Shown here in pieces: positions 14,507-23,031 of a DNA stretch of 44,798 bases; within the stretch, counting starts at the first letter, position 1; each line of letters starts with the position of its first letter. Below the pieces are notes generated by a model. That model saw nothing but the letters and a program-made list of their open reading frames with translations, searched no databases and was not told where the DNA came from. The translations under genes and the position numbers were made by a program. The DNA comes from an uncultured Draconibacterium sp. (GTDB taxonomy: Bacteria; Bacteroidota; Bacteroidia; Bacteroidales; Prolixibacteraceae). The stretch spans positions 1 to 44,798 of the forward strand of contig NZ_CAJXTC010000042.1 in the NCBI RefSeq assembly GCF_913060805.1. The letters are read 5' to 3'.

Positions 14507-15079
14507 TTACACCAAGCCAGAGAATCCCATAAAAGCCATTGCAAGAATACCTGCAGCTATTAACGCAATTGGTGTACCTTTTAATCCTTTGGGTACATCT
14601 TGCAGATCGAGGTGCTCGCGAATACCGGCAAAAATGATCAGTGCCAGTCCAAAACCTATTGCATGCGATGTTGAAAATATTACGCCTTCCAAAAGGTTAA
14701 ATTCGTTTTGCACAGTAAGAATTGCCACACCCAAAATAGCACAGTTGGTTGTAATAAGCGGCAGGAAAATTCCCAGCGCCTGGTAGAGTGGAGGACTTAC
14801 TTTTTTCAGAATGATCTCCACCATTTGCACCAACGATGCAATTACCAAAATAAAGGCTATGGTTTGCAAAAATCCTAATCCGAATTTCTCCAACACATAG
14901 TTTTGTATCAGGTAAGTTACAATTGTTGCCAGAATCATTACAAAGGCAACAGCGCCGGTCATACCAATACCGGTCGACACTTTTTTGGAAACACCCAAAA
15001 ACGGGCAAATTCCCAAAAACTGCATTAAAACAATGTTGTTTACAAGTATGGCGCCTATTACAATTACTAAATAGTTCAT
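14507..15079 (-). CDS. rnfA: Ion-translocating oxidoreductase subunit RnfA
   Basis: This 190-residue integral membrane protein has six predicted helices. It has the RnfA/NqrE signature pair NNIVLMQFLGICPFLGVS (residues 14-31) and LPLITTNCAILGVA (about 106-119), in which the symmetric Cys residues bind an intramembrane iron-sulfur centre in this family. Rnf transfers electrons between reduced ferredoxin and NAD+ while moving Na+ or H+ across the cytoplasmic membrane. It is the last gene of the rnfBCDGEA operon, 11 bp after rnfE. RnfA and RnfE are homologous and inverted in topology. The motifs are complete. Confidence 0.95.
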   Translation of the reverse strand: MNYLVIVIGAILVNNIVLMQFLGICPFLGVSKKVSTGIGMTGAVAFVMILATIVTYLIQNYVLEKFGLGFLQTIAFILVIASLVQMVEIILKKVSPPLYQALGIFLPLITTNCAILGVAILTVQNEFNLLEGVIFSTSHAIGFGLALIIFAGIREHLDLQDVPKGLKGTPIALIAAGILAMAFMGFSGLV

Positions 15080-15090
15080 TTTCTATCCTC

Positions 15091-15675
15091 CTAATTCTTT
15101 TTCATTCGGTTGATTAGTGCGATCAGGTATCCAAGAACAATAAATGCTCCCGGAGCCAGCACAAATACAAGGGTTACGTAATTCTCGGGGTAAATGGTAA
15201 TGTTGAACAATTTACCGCTTCCCAGAATTTCTCTGATACTTCCGAGTAAAACCAGGGCGAATGTAAATCCCAGTCCAATTCCCAGTCCGTCGACTGCTGA
15301 AGAGCCAACATTGTTTTTTGATGCGAAAGCTTCAGCACGACCTAACACGATACAGTTTACCACGATTAACGGAATAAACAGCCCCAGACTTTTGTACAAG
15401 GCAGGAACAAATGCCTGCATTAACAATTGTACAACCGTAACAAACGCAGCAATAATTACAATAAAACTCGGAATTCTGACTTTCTCGGGAATGGCATTTT
15501 TTACCAGCGACACTACAATGTTCGACATCAGCAAAACAAAAGTAGTGGCCAGTCCCATGCCAAGTCCGTTAATTGCCGACGAGGTTACACCCAATGTTGG
15601 GCACATTCCCAGCAGCAGTACAAATACCGGATTTTCTTTTAAGAAGCCTTTTGAAAAGTTTTTCCACTGATTCAT
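15091..15675 (-). CDS. rnfE: Ion-translocating oxidoreductase subunit RnfE
   Basis: This 194-residue six-helix membrane subunit is related to RnfA. The conserved Cys-containing halves are [18 protein letters not shown] (residues 16-33) and [19 protein letters not shown] (about 100-118). It lies 9 bp after rnfG and 11 bp before rnfA, so the genes are translated as one operon. The LGRAEAFAS motif distinguishes RnfE/NqrD from RnfA/NqrE. Confidence 0.95.
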   Translation of the reverse strand: MNQWKNFSKGFLKENPVFVLLLGMCPTLGVTSSAINGLGMGLATTFVLLMSNIVVSLVKNAIPEKVRIPSFIVIIAAFVTVVQLLMQAFVPALYKSLGLFIPLIVVNCIVLGRAEAFASKNNVGSSAVDGLGIGLGFTFALVLLGSIREILGSGKLFNITIYPENYVTLVFVLAPGAFIVLGYLIALINRMKKN

Positions 15676-15684
15676 AACACGAAA

Positions 15685-16287
15685 TTATTGTCCGGAATCT
15701 CCGGTGGTTTTATTGTTTTTATAAGTACTGTACGCTCTTGTTAATGCATCAAGAAATGCACGTGAGCTAATTGTAGAAGCGGTAATCGCATCAATGTCTC
15801 CTCCGTCTTTCGACACGGTAAAATTGGTCGTTTCCGGATTTTTACCGATTACATACTGATTTGGTTTTTCAGGATTGCTGAACCAAACACCCATTTTTGA
15901 TCCTAAACCCGGTGTTTCGGCATGTTCCAAAACTGAATAACCCGAAAAGTTACCGTCTTTATCGATACCCGCCATAATGGAAATAAATCCGCTGAAACCA
16001 CTTTTTGTATAGGTTTTTATGGCTGTTCCTACCAATTCTCCGTTTTTATAAGCCGGAAAAAATTCTAATGAGTCTTGTCCTTCTCCCGGACTTAAAACCA
16101 TTGTTTCTCCCAACTCGTCAAATTCGGGCAATACTGTTTTAATTGCCTCGGTTTGTGCTTTTAATTTTGCCACTTCGATAGGGCCTTTTGTAAAATCGTA
16201 TACAAAACCCAAAACTGCTGCAGCAATACCTGTTACCAGAACAAGCGTAAGCACCATATTTATAAAACTCGATTCTCGTTTTGCCAT
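15685..16287 (-). CDS. rnfG: Ion-translocating oxidoreductase subunit RnfG (FMN-binding)
   Basis: This is a 200-residue periplasmic subunit anchored by one N-terminal helix (about residues 9-31). The FMN-binding domain ends with the threonine that carries covalent FMN in this family: T172 in DAITASTISS, a variant of the usual SGATxTS motif. I chose the ATG at 16287, which has a strong Shine-Dalgarno GGAGGAC on the minus strand at 16300-16294; an upstream in-frame ATG at 16320 would lie inside rnfD. The rnfD stop (16291-16289) is one base before this start. RnfG relays electrons between RnfD and the other subunits. Confidence 0.93.
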   Translation of the reverse strand: MAKRESSFINMVLTLVLVTGIAAAVLGFVYDFTKGPIEVAKLKAQTEAIKTVLPEFDELGETMVLSPGEGQDSLEFFPAYKNGELVGTAIKTYTKSGFSGFISIMAGIDKDGNFSGYSVLEHAETPGLGSKMGVWFSNPEKPNQYVIGKNPETTNFTVSKDGGDIDAITASTISSRAFLDALTRAYSTYKNNKTTGDSGQ

Positions 16288-16288
16288 T

Positions 16289-17266
16289 TTACTGTCCTCC
16301 AAATCGTTTAGGTTTAACATACATGTTGATCAGTGGCACAAACGCATTCATAATCAGAATTGCGAACGAAATACCTTCGGGATAAGCGCCAAACATACGA
16401 ATGGAGATTGTGATCAAACCAATTCCAACACCGTAGATCAGTTGTCCTTTTCCGGTCATTGGAGAAGTTACCATATCGGTTGCCATAAATATGGCTCCCA
16501 ACATTAAACCTCCGGTAAATATGTGGTAAACCGGGTTTACATACATTTCAGGGTTTGCCACCCAGAAAATACCCGAAACCACCATGACAGTAAGTATAAT
16601 CGATACCGGCGTTTGCCAGGTAATCACTTTCTTCCAAAGCATATAAAGCCCACCGATGATCAACAATATTGCTGATATTTCACCCATCGATCCGTGATTG
16701 AAACCAATGGCCATGTCGGATAAATTAGGCAGCCCCTGAAGTTGCGAAACCGGAATGCCGTTTTTAATACCTTCTTTAATTACGGCCAGTGGTGTAGCTG
16801 CCGAAACAGCATCAACTTCCATCATTCGTGTTACAGGCCACGATGTCATTTGCACCGGGAACGAGATCAACAGGAAAACCCTGCCTACCAGCGCCGGGTT
16901 AAACACGTTCGATCCTAAACCACCAAACGAAAGTTTACCAACTCCCATGGCTGCAATCGCACCAATAATAATGATCCACCAGGGAAGACTTACTGGCACA
17001 TTAAATGCCAAAAGTACACCGGTGATCAAAGCCGACCCGTCAGTAAGACTGGGCTTTACCTTCATTATATATTTCTGAATGAGGAATTCGATAGCCAGAC
17101 AGGACAGGACTGATATTAATCCCACGCGAACGGCATCGAGGCCAAACATATAAATACCCCAGATCATGGCCGGAATCATCGCATAAACTACCCGAAGCAT
17201 AATCTTCTGGGTTGATTCGCTCGAATGAACGTGCGGTGATGGTGAAACTGTTAATAATTTACTCAT
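16289..17266 (-). CDS. rnfD: Ion-translocating oxidoreductase subunit RnfD
   Basis: This 325-residue membrane subunit has about nine or ten helices. The DAVSAATPLAVIKEG stretch contains T158, in the position of the threonine carrying covalent FMN in RnfD/NqrB. The N-terminal SPSPHVHSSESTQKIM and FGGLGSNVFNPALVGRVFL are family hallmarks. It follows rnfC after a 78-bp gap that contains an imperfect GTCAT/ATGAC inverted repeat (about 17297-17322), unusual inside an otherwise tight operon. Confidence 0.95.
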   Translation of the reverse strand: MSKLLTVSPSPHVHSSESTQKIMLRVVYAMIPAMIWGIYMFGLDAVRVGLISVLSCLAIEFLIQKYIMKVKPSLTDGSALITGVLLAFNVPVSLPWWIIIIGAIAAMGVGKLSFGGLGSNVFNPALVGRVFLLISFPVQMTSWPVTRMMEVDAVSAATPLAVIKEGIKNGIPVSQLQGLPNLSDMAIGFNHGSMGEISAILLIIGGLYMLWKKVITWQTPVSIILTVMVVSGIFWVANPEMYVNPVYHIFTGGLMLGAIFMATDMVTSPMTGKGQLIYGVGIGLITISIRMFGAYPEGISFAILIMNAFVPLINMYVKPKRFGGQ

Positions 17267-17344
17267 TACTCAGTTGTTTGTTTTTCTTTCTTCTTGTCAT
17301 TCCGAATCGTTGGTTGACGAACAGGATGACGATTGGTTTGATTT

Positions 17345-18676
17345 TTATTTTTTACGTGAACGAATCATCGCTCCAACTTTTCCTTTTCCAAAACGGATAT
17401 AATCGAGCAGCGGACGACTTGACGGACAAGTGTAACTGCATGAGCCACATTCAATACAATCCATTATGCGTTCGTTTTCTGCACGATCGAAAATTTGTTT
17501 TTCACCTAAAGTCATCAGTAAGTATGGCTCCAGTCCCATTGGGCAAACCGATGTACAACGCGAGCAGCGAATACAGGCTTGTATTTCTTCGCGTTTACTT
17601 TCTTCTTCCTGCATCAGAAGAAGTCCTGAAGTCCCTTTTGTTACGGGAACATCGAGCGAAGCAATAGCACGCCCCATCATTGGGCCACCACTGATAATTT
17701 TACCTGTGTTCTCTGGAAGACCGCCGGCTGCTTCAATCAATTCTGATGTCGCAGTTCCAACACGAACCATAAAGTTTGATGGTTTTTCAACGCCTTTTCC
17801 GGTTACGGTAACCACGCGCTCAAACAATGGTTTATTTTTCTGAATGGCTTCGTAAACGGCAAAAGCGGTACCTACGTTGCTTACAACAGCACCAACTGCA
17901 ATTGGCAGAGCTCCCGAAGGAACTTCTTTTCCTGTAACCGCATTGATTAGCTGTTTTTCACCTCCCTGCGGGTACTGTACCTTAAGTGGCTGAACGCTCA
18001 CGCCTGTATAAGCACTGCATTTTTCATTCAGCAGTTTAATGGCATCGGGCTTGTTGTTTTCAATACCGATAACCGCTTTGTCAACGCCCATCGCTTTCAT
18101 CAGCAGCTGGATTCCCACCATAATTTCGTCGGCTTTTTCCAGCATCAAACGGTGGTCCGAAGTCAGGTAAGGTTCGCACTCCACGCCGTTAATCAACAGC
18201 ACTTCGGCTTTCATTCCTTTTGGCGGCACCAGTTTTACGTGGGTAGGGAAGGTTGCGCCCCCCAAACCAACGATTCCGGCATCCTGAATCTTTTTCACGA
18301 TATCAGGCCCGTCAACTGAAATTTCCTTAACCAAATCTTCCGAGCGGTCGATTCCTTCACCCCATTCATCGCCATCTACGGCAATAAAAATACCTTGTTT
18401 CGGGTAGCCCGAACTGTCGGCTGAAAAATCAACCTTGGTAACTTTTCCTGATACCGATGAGTGAATGTTTGTAGAAACAAAACTGCTGCTTTGTGCAATT
18501 ACCTGTCCTACTTTTACCTCGTCGCCTTTTTTCACTACCGGAGTAGATGGAGCACCAATGTGCTGGGCAACCGGGATAAACACTGTTTTTGGAAGTGGCA
18601 GGACCTCGATCTTTTTATCTTTCGATAACTTATTTTCGGGAGGATGTACTCCGCCTATTTTGAACGTCTTCAACAT
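17345..18676 (-). CDS. rnfC: Ion-translocating oxidoreductase subunit RnfC
   Basis: This 443-residue cytoplasmic, membrane-associated subunit is where NAD(H) meets the complex. It has the N-terminal biotinyl-lipoyl-like domain, the central NADH/FMN-binding region (GLGGATFPTHVKL, about 126-138; NGVECEPYLTSDHRLM, about 153-168), a SLBB domain, and two [4Fe-4S] motifs at the C terminus (CIRCSRCTSVCPMGLEPYL and CIECGSCSYTCPSSRPLLDY). It has the short C terminus seen in most Bacteroidota and clostridial forms, not the long repeat tail of gammaproteobacterial RnfC. It starts 6 bp after the rnfB stop. Confidence 0.95.
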   Translation of the reverse strand: MLKTFKIGGVHPPENKLSKDKKIEVLPLPKTVFIPVAQHIGAPSTPVVKKGDEVKVGQVIAQSSSFVSTNIHSSVSGKVTKVDFSADSSGYPKQGIFIAVDGDEWGEGIDRSEDLVKEISVDGPDIVKKIQDAGIVGLGGATFPTHVKLVPPKGMKAEVLLINGVECEPYLTSDHRLMLEKADEIMVGIQLLMKAMGVDKAVIGIENNKPDAIKLLNEKCSAYTGVSVQPLKVQYPQGGEKQLINAVTGKEVPSGALPIAVGAVVSNVGTAFAVYEAIQKNKPLFERVVTVTGKGVEKPSNFMVRVGTATSELIEAAGGLPENTGKIISGGPMMGRAIASLDVPVTKGTSGLLLMQEEESKREEIQACIRCSRCTSVCPMGLEPYLLMTLGEKQIFDRAENERIMDCIECGSCSYTCPSSRPLLDYIRFGKGKVGAMIRSRKK

Positions 18677-18682
18677 CCTGTA

Positions 18683-19549
18683 TTAATTTACTGGTTCAGT
18701 TTCTTTTTTTTCTACTGGTTTTACTTTCCGCGGAGGAAAGTTCTCTTCGATGATGGCACCGGTTGGGCAAACCGCCACACACTTGCGGCACAGTTTACAC
18801 TTGTCGGAATCAATGAATGCCAGGTTGTTTTCCATGGTAATGGCGTCAAACGGACATTCTTTGAAACATTTGCTACAACCAATACAAGCAACCTTGCAGG
18901 CTTTACGCGCAACTCCGCCTTTATCCTCGTTACGGCACGATACCACTACCTTGCGGTTCTTTGGCATCTTTTTGCGCAACTCGATAAGGCTTTTCGGACA
19001 AGCATCAACGCAGGCTCCGCAGGCCACACATTTATCGTCGATAATTTCCGGAATTCCGGTTTCGGGATGCATTACAATCGCATCGAAATCGCAGGCATCG
19101 AAACAGTCGCCGTAACCCAGGCAGCCAAACTGGCAACCGGTTTCGCCACTGTAAACCGATGACGCAATGGCGCAGGTTGTTGCTCCATTGAAACTACTGG
19201 TTTTTGGGCGGTTGTCGCAGGTTCCGTTACAACGAATGTAAGCTACACGCGGATCTTTTTTAACGGCCTCAAGACCAAGAATAGAAGCCACGTTGTTCAT
19301 GGTTTCGTTTCCGCCAACCGGACAGTTTAAATCGCCCAAAGCACTGGCTTTAACACAGGCTTCGGCAAAAGCTCTACAACCTGCATAACCGCAACCTCCG
19401 CAGTTAGCTCCCGGCAATGCTTCGTCAACATCGTCGATGCGCGGATCTTCAACAACTTTGAATTTCTGTGCCACAAAATATAGAATTACCGCTGCTGCGG
19501 CGCCAATTACGGCTAATGTGACAATTGTATATACAACCGTGATACTCAT
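18683..19549 (-). CDS. rnfB: Ion-translocating oxidoreductase subunit RnfB (ferredoxin-type)
   Basis: This 288-residue subunit has an N-terminal membrane helix (about 5-26) and the RnfB-type [4Fe-4S] motif GANCGGCGYAGCRAF with the following NCPVGG (about 47-80). A long array of ferredoxin clusters follows: CQFGCLGYGDCFDACDF, CVACGACVDACP, CIGCSKCFKECPF and CKLCRKCVAVCPTGAI. It is the electron entry subunit that takes electrons from ferredoxin. The number of clusters fits the long Bacteroidota form. The gene lies 3 bp after rseC and 6 bp before rnfC. Confidence 0.95.
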   Translation of the reverse strand: MSITVVYTIVTLAVIGAAAAVILYFVAQKFKVVEDPRIDDVDEALPGANCGGCGYAGCRAFAEACVKASALGDLNCPVGGNETMNNVASILGLEAVKKDPRVAYIRCNGTCDNRPKTSSFNGATTCAIASSVYSGETGCQFGCLGYGDCFDACDFDAIVMHPETGIPEIIDDKCVACGACVDACPKSLIELRKKMPKNRKVVVSCRNEDKGGVARKACKVACIGCSKCFKECPFDAITMENNLAFIDSDKCKLCRKCVAVCPTGAIIEENFPPRKVKPVEKKETEPVN

Positions 19550-19552
19550 GTT

Positions 19553-19969
19553 TTAATTGGTTTCTTCGAGTTCGAATTTCAATACTTTTTTTAATAAATG
19601 CCTAAAAAAATATAATGTTATATAGTATGGTACCAGAATGAAAAGTGATAGAAGGCCCGATTTTAGCTCGTCTCCGGTAACTTCGAGTGCAATGATTAAG
19701 GTGCCCAACACTACAAAAAACGGAATTACATAACCCCAGATAAGTGCTGTAAAACCTTTTGATTGTTTAAAAAGAATGGTAACCTCGTCGCCAACTTTGT
19801 AGTTGCCTTTATATTCGGTTACCTCAATTTCCTTGTCCTGGAAATCGGAAACCGAACATGCTCCCTGTGCGTGACACGTTGAGCAGGCCGATTGGCTTAC
19901 AATATTCACAGTAAGCGAGGCGTTTTTTATTGCCTTAACAAATCCCTTATGTCGAATTGTAGATTCCGT
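19553..19969 (-). CDS. rseC: RseC/SoxR-reducing-system family membrane protein, probable ACG start
   Basis: RseC-family protein (PF04246) that accompanies Rnf. It has the N-terminal Cys motif ACSTCHAQGACS, a short beta-rich domain, and two membrane helices (FTALIWGYVIPFFVVLGTLI and SGLLSLFILVPYYITLYFF). A GTG at 19909 is the first canonical start, but it would remove the part of the domain before the Cys motif. The frame stays open upstream and encodes ESTIRHKGFVKAIKNASLT, which looks like the conserved family N terminus. The codon where Met is expected is ACG (19969-19967). A -7 box at 19998-20005 lies about 30 bp upstream of that codon. I therefore place the start at ACG 19969; it could also be a base-calling error in ATG, or use of another near-cognate codon such as ATT at 19957. 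Confidence 0.7.
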   Translation of the reverse strand, partial: TESTIRHKGFVKAIKNASLTVNIVSQSACSTCHAQGACSVSDFQDKEIEVTEYKGNYKVGDEVTILFKQSKGFTALIWGYVIPFFVVLGTLIIALEVTGDELKSGLLSLFILVPYYITLYFFRHLLKKVLKFELEETN

Positions 19970-19997
19970 AGCTGTAAATTTTGCTATTTGCAGATGG

Positions 19998-20005
19998 CAA
20001 AACTA
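19998..20005 (-). promoter_or_regulatory. -7 box for the rseC-rnf operon
   Basis: CAAAACTA on the plus strand reads TAGTTTTG on the minus strand, matching TAnnTTTG. A TTTG-like -33 (CAAA at 20031-20034) is 25 bp further upstream, slightly long. The predicted transcript start leaves a leader of about 20 nt before the ACG at 19969. Confidence 0.55.
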
Positions 20006-20247
20006 TATAATAAATTGAATCTCGATATGACAAAAAACTAATTTTTCTGAAAACGGGACTATTTATAAGTAGTCTAATTTAGATTGTCGAACGTTTCAAT
20101 AATTGGTTCGAAAAAGTGCGGCGGTACGTTCTGAATTTAAGTTCAGATTTAAATTATAAAGTGGCCGTTAATGCTTGGTTTTGTGTAATTAAAGTGTCGT
20201 TTGCTTATTGCCTGTTGATCTTGTTTTAGCGAAAAATGCAACAAAAA

Positions 20248-22149
20248 CTACTCTTCCTTTTTGGCTTCATCTTTCAACGAATCTACATCCCATGCACAAT
20301 CGGTGTCGTGAATCGAGTAGTTTTTTTCGGCTTGTAGGGTTTCTTTTACCTGTTCTTCAAATCGGCGGGTTTCCTGAATGAATTTGCCCTGATCTTCTAA
20401 CCAGTGACGGTACAATTCTTCGGTAACCTGGTCTTCGTGGTGTTTAAATGTTCGGGTGGCACGGTAAGCTTCGTATTTCGTGAAACCCAGTTCAACCAGT
20501 GCCGTATTTCCCAACTCGGCAGCCGAATGAAAGTTTTCCCGCTCGGCATTATTAATGTTCATATTCAGGTATTCAAACACGTGGAAGATGTCTTTGGCAC
20601 GCGCCAGTATTTTTACATGCGGGTATTTTTTGCGCACAATTTCGGCCACTTTCAAGGCATTTTCGTGTTCGGCCATACTTAATATTAGCAGGCGTGCTTT
20701 TTCAATACCGGCTTTTTCGAGCATGGTAGGGCGGGTAATGTCGCCAAAATACAGTTTGAAACCATATTTACGCAGTGTTTCCACATTCGACGGATTGTTA
20801 TCGAGGATGGTAACTTTAAATCCATTCGCTAATAAAATCCGGCCTACGGTTAATCCAAAGCGTCCGAATCCCGCCAGAATTACCGGCGTTTCTTCATCCT
20901 CAATCTCGTCGTATTCTAATTTGTTTTGCCAGCGCGCCAAAATCGGACTCACTGCTTTGTCGTTAAAAATTAGTAACAGTGGCGAAATGGCCATCGATAA
21001 GGTAACTACCAGTAATAACATTCCCGAAGTTTGCTCGTCGAAAAGTTTATTTTGTTTCGAGAAGGAGATGAGCACAAAAGCAAACTCGCTGGCTTGTGCG
21101 AGCAAAAAGGCAAAAAGAAATTCGAATCCCTTTTTTAGCCGGAATATCCTTCCTAAAATTAGGAGTACTACAAATTTTATAAATATCAGGAGTAGCACAA
21201 ATCCAATAATTAACCAGGGATTTTCAATCAACAGGTTAAAATTTATACCGGCACCAACCGAAATGAAAAACAGGCCAAGTAGTAATCCTTTAAACGGATC
21301 GATGGTTGTTTCCAGTTCGTGACGGTATTCGCTATCGGCTAAAACAACACCGGCGATAAAGGTTCCCAATGCCGGAGAAAGCCCAATGGCATCCATGCCC
21401 AGCGCTATGCCAATTACCATAAGTAGTGCGAGCGCTACAAATACCTCGTGTAAACCGGTTTCGGCAACCAAACGAAAAATATGACGGGCTGCAAACCGAC
21501 CAATGATTACCATAACGGTAATGGCGCCGATGATGATTAATAACTGTAACCATCCGGGAAGTTGCGCTACCTCGCCAATGCTTTGCATCGATGTTTCGGA
21601 AAGTGTGGCCGGAGTCCCAAGTGTTGCAATTAGAGGCAATAACGCAAGAATAGGAATAACCGCCATATCCTGAAATAGCAAGACCGAGAAGGCTGAACGA
21701 CCCGCAATATTGCGCATTAATCCTTTTTCGCTTAAGGTCTGTAAAACAATTGCAGTTGATGAAAGTGCAAGTATGAGCCCGATGGCCACTGCCCGGTTTA
21801 GCTGGAAGTTAAAAAGCAGGGCAACGCCGGTAATTATTCCGGCAGTTAAAAGCACTTGCAAGCCTCCCAAACCGAAAATGTTACGCCGCATTTTCCATAA
21901 AAGTTTGGGCTCAAGTTCCAGTCCAATAATGAAAAGCATCAGCACAACTCCAAACTCGGCAAAGTGCATAACTTCTCCGGCTTCGTTACCTACCAATCCT
22001 AAAACAAATGGGCCAATAATAATTCCGGCAAGTAGGTAGCCCAACACCGAACCAAGACCCAGTTTTTTGGCAATTGGAACAGAAACCACAGCTGCACCAA
22101 GGTAAATTAAAGCGTTTAAAAAGAATTCCTGATTATGCATCGTGCTCAA
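20248..22149 (-). CDS. kefC: CPA2-family K+/H+ antiporter with RCK domain, KefB/KefC-like
   Basis: This 633-residue protein has an N-terminal Na+/H+-exchanger-type membrane domain of about 12 helices (residues 1-385) and a C-terminal TrkA-N/RCK domain beginning ETPVILAGFGRFGLTVGRIL, with the Rossmann GxGxxG (GFGRFG). A charged, probably coiled C-terminal tail follows. KefC-type proteins release K+ in exchange for H+ and are gated by glutathione or nucleotide binding. It overlaps the upstream flavodoxin-fold gene by 17 bp, the classic KefFC arrangement, so the partner is likely its ancillary subunit. Whether gating uses glutathione here is not shown by the sequence. Confidence 0.88.
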   Translation of the reverse strand: MSTMHNQEFFLNALIYLGAAVVSVPIAKKLGLGSVLGYLLAGIIIGPFVLGLVGNEAGEVMHFAEFGVVLMLFIIGLELEPKLLWKMRRNIFGLGGLQVLLTAGIITGVALLFNFQLNRAVAIGLILALSSTAIVLQTLSEKGLMRNIAGRSAFSVLLFQDMAVIPILALLPLIATLGTPATLSETSMQSIGEVAQLPGWLQLLIIIGAITVMVIIGRFAARHIFRLVAETGLHEVFVALALLMVIGIALGMDAIGLSPALGTFIAGVVLADSEYRHELETTIDPFKGLLLGLFFISVGAGINFNLLIENPWLIIGFVLLLIFIKFVVLLILGRIFRLKKGFEFLFAFLLAQASEFAFVLISFSKQNKLFDEQTSGMLLLVVTLSMAISPLLLIFNDKAVSPILARWQNKLEYDEIEDEETPVILAGFGRFGLTVGRILLANGFKVTILDNNPSNVETLRKYGFKLYFGDITRPTMLEKAGIEKARLLILSMAEHENALKVAEIVRKKYPHVKILARAKDIFHVFEYLNMNINNAERENFHSAAELGNTALVELGFTKYEAYRATRTFKHHEDQVTEELYRHWLEDQGKFIQETRRFEEQVKETLQAEKNYSIHDTDCAWDVDSLKDEAKKEE

Positions 22150-22729
22150 TTATTTCGTTCATGTATTCAATTGTATTTAATCGTTGGGCGTCGATCTTAT
22201 TGTCGCGAAGCAACTCGATAACCGTTCGATAATCGTCGGCATGTTTTTTTATCTGTTCACTGTTTAATAAATGCGAACCGTGCACAACATAAGGCGGCAG
22301 GTATTTCATCCGGCAAAGATTGGCCGATTGAATATAAGGTGTCAAAAACTGGTTAATAGTGTACCTGTTTTTCCCTTCGGCGCTGTATACTTCTTTTCTT
22401 CCGCCGGTTGAAATACACGACATGGCCCACTTTCCCTGCAGCGCTCGACCGTTTGTTCCGTAGGCAAAATTGTGTTCCAATACCAGATCCATCCACTCCT
22501 TAATAATAGCCGGAGCGCTGTACCAGTAAAACGGGTGGTGCCAGATAATAATATCGTGCTCGGTCAGTAGTTTTTGCTCGGCAGGTACATCAATAAAAAA
22601 ATCGGGGTACTTTTCATACAAATTATTAATGGTAACGCCCTCCAAGTCTTTAATCGCCTCCATCAGCGTTTTGTTGATGAGCGATTTTTGAAAAGCCGGA
22701 TGTGCAAAAAGTATTAGTATTTTTTTCAT
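22133..22729 (-). CDS. kefG: NAD(P)H oxidoreductase, KefF/KefG-like ancillary protein
   Basis: This 198-residue cytoplasmic flavodoxin-like fold protein starts KKILILFAHPAFQKSLINK, with the Flavodoxin_2 HP motif, and continues with IIWHHPFYWYSAPAIIKEWMDLVLEHNFAYG, which is typical of KefF, KefG and MdaB relatives that bind FMN or FAD. It lies directly upstream of the antiporter and overlaps its start by 17 bp, so translational coupling is likely. KefF/KefG stimulate KefC/KefB and also reduce quinones. The choice of symbol (kefG rather than kefF) is uncertain. Confidence 0.82.
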   Translation of the reverse strand: MKKILILFAHPAFQKSLINKTLMEAIKDLEGVTINNLYEKYPDFFIDVPAEQKLLTEHDIIIWHHPFYWYSAPAIIKEWMDLVLEHNFAYGTNGRALQGKWAMSCISTGGRKEVYSAEGKNRYTINQFLTPYIQSANLCRMKYLPPYVVHGSHLLNSEQIKKHADDYRTVIELLRDNKIDAQRLNTIEYMNEIIEHDA

Positions 22730-23031
22730 TGGTAAATTCTGTTGCTAACTAAAAAATGGTGATTAAAAATATCAAACATTTTTCAGAGTGGCTAAGTTGT
22801 CAGGTACTAATATCAGCTTTTATCAGCAACTATAAAAGCATAAAAACCCGGAAAGTGAAAAAGTTTAGATTTTCTGTTCGAATTTTATATTCATTAATAC
22901 AATCGTTTAATAAATGCCGTATTTACGTGTTTCGTTAATGTCGTTTATGTTATTTCACGCAAATGATATCAAAAAGTCATGAAACCGTTTCAGAAAACTT
23001 TGTAATTTTGCCGCTGATTTAAAGGACAGAT
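22730..23031. other. Divergent intergenic region between kefG and ribBA
   Basis: This 302-bp AT-rich region contains a perfect inverted repeat GCTTTTAT (22816-22823) / ATAAAAGC (22832-22839) with an 8-nt loop and the ribBA -7 box at 23003-23010. A 60-codon open frame on the plus strand (22756-22938) has no supporting features. I saw no sequence resembling the conserved segments of an FMN riboswitch. Confidence 0.6.
23003..23010 (+). promoter_or_regulatory. -7 box for ribBA
   Basis: TAATTTTG matches TAnnTTTG, 21 bp before the ATG at 23032, giving a leader of only about 15 nt. This argues against a long riboswitch leader for this promoter. Confidence 0.6.

Noticed and set aside
15194-15670. 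Plus-strand open frame of 158 codons inside rnfE
   Set aside because: Antisense shadow of a conserved membrane subunit.
20555-21322. Plus-strand open frame of 255 codons inside kefC
   Set aside because: It is antisense to a clear antiporter gene with intact domains; the composition (Ser/Arg/Asn-rich) is typical of a shadow frame.
22730-23031. FMN riboswitch upstream of ribBA
   Set aside because: I saw no conserved FMN-aptamer segments, and the -7 box at 23003-23010 leaves only about a 15-nt leader.
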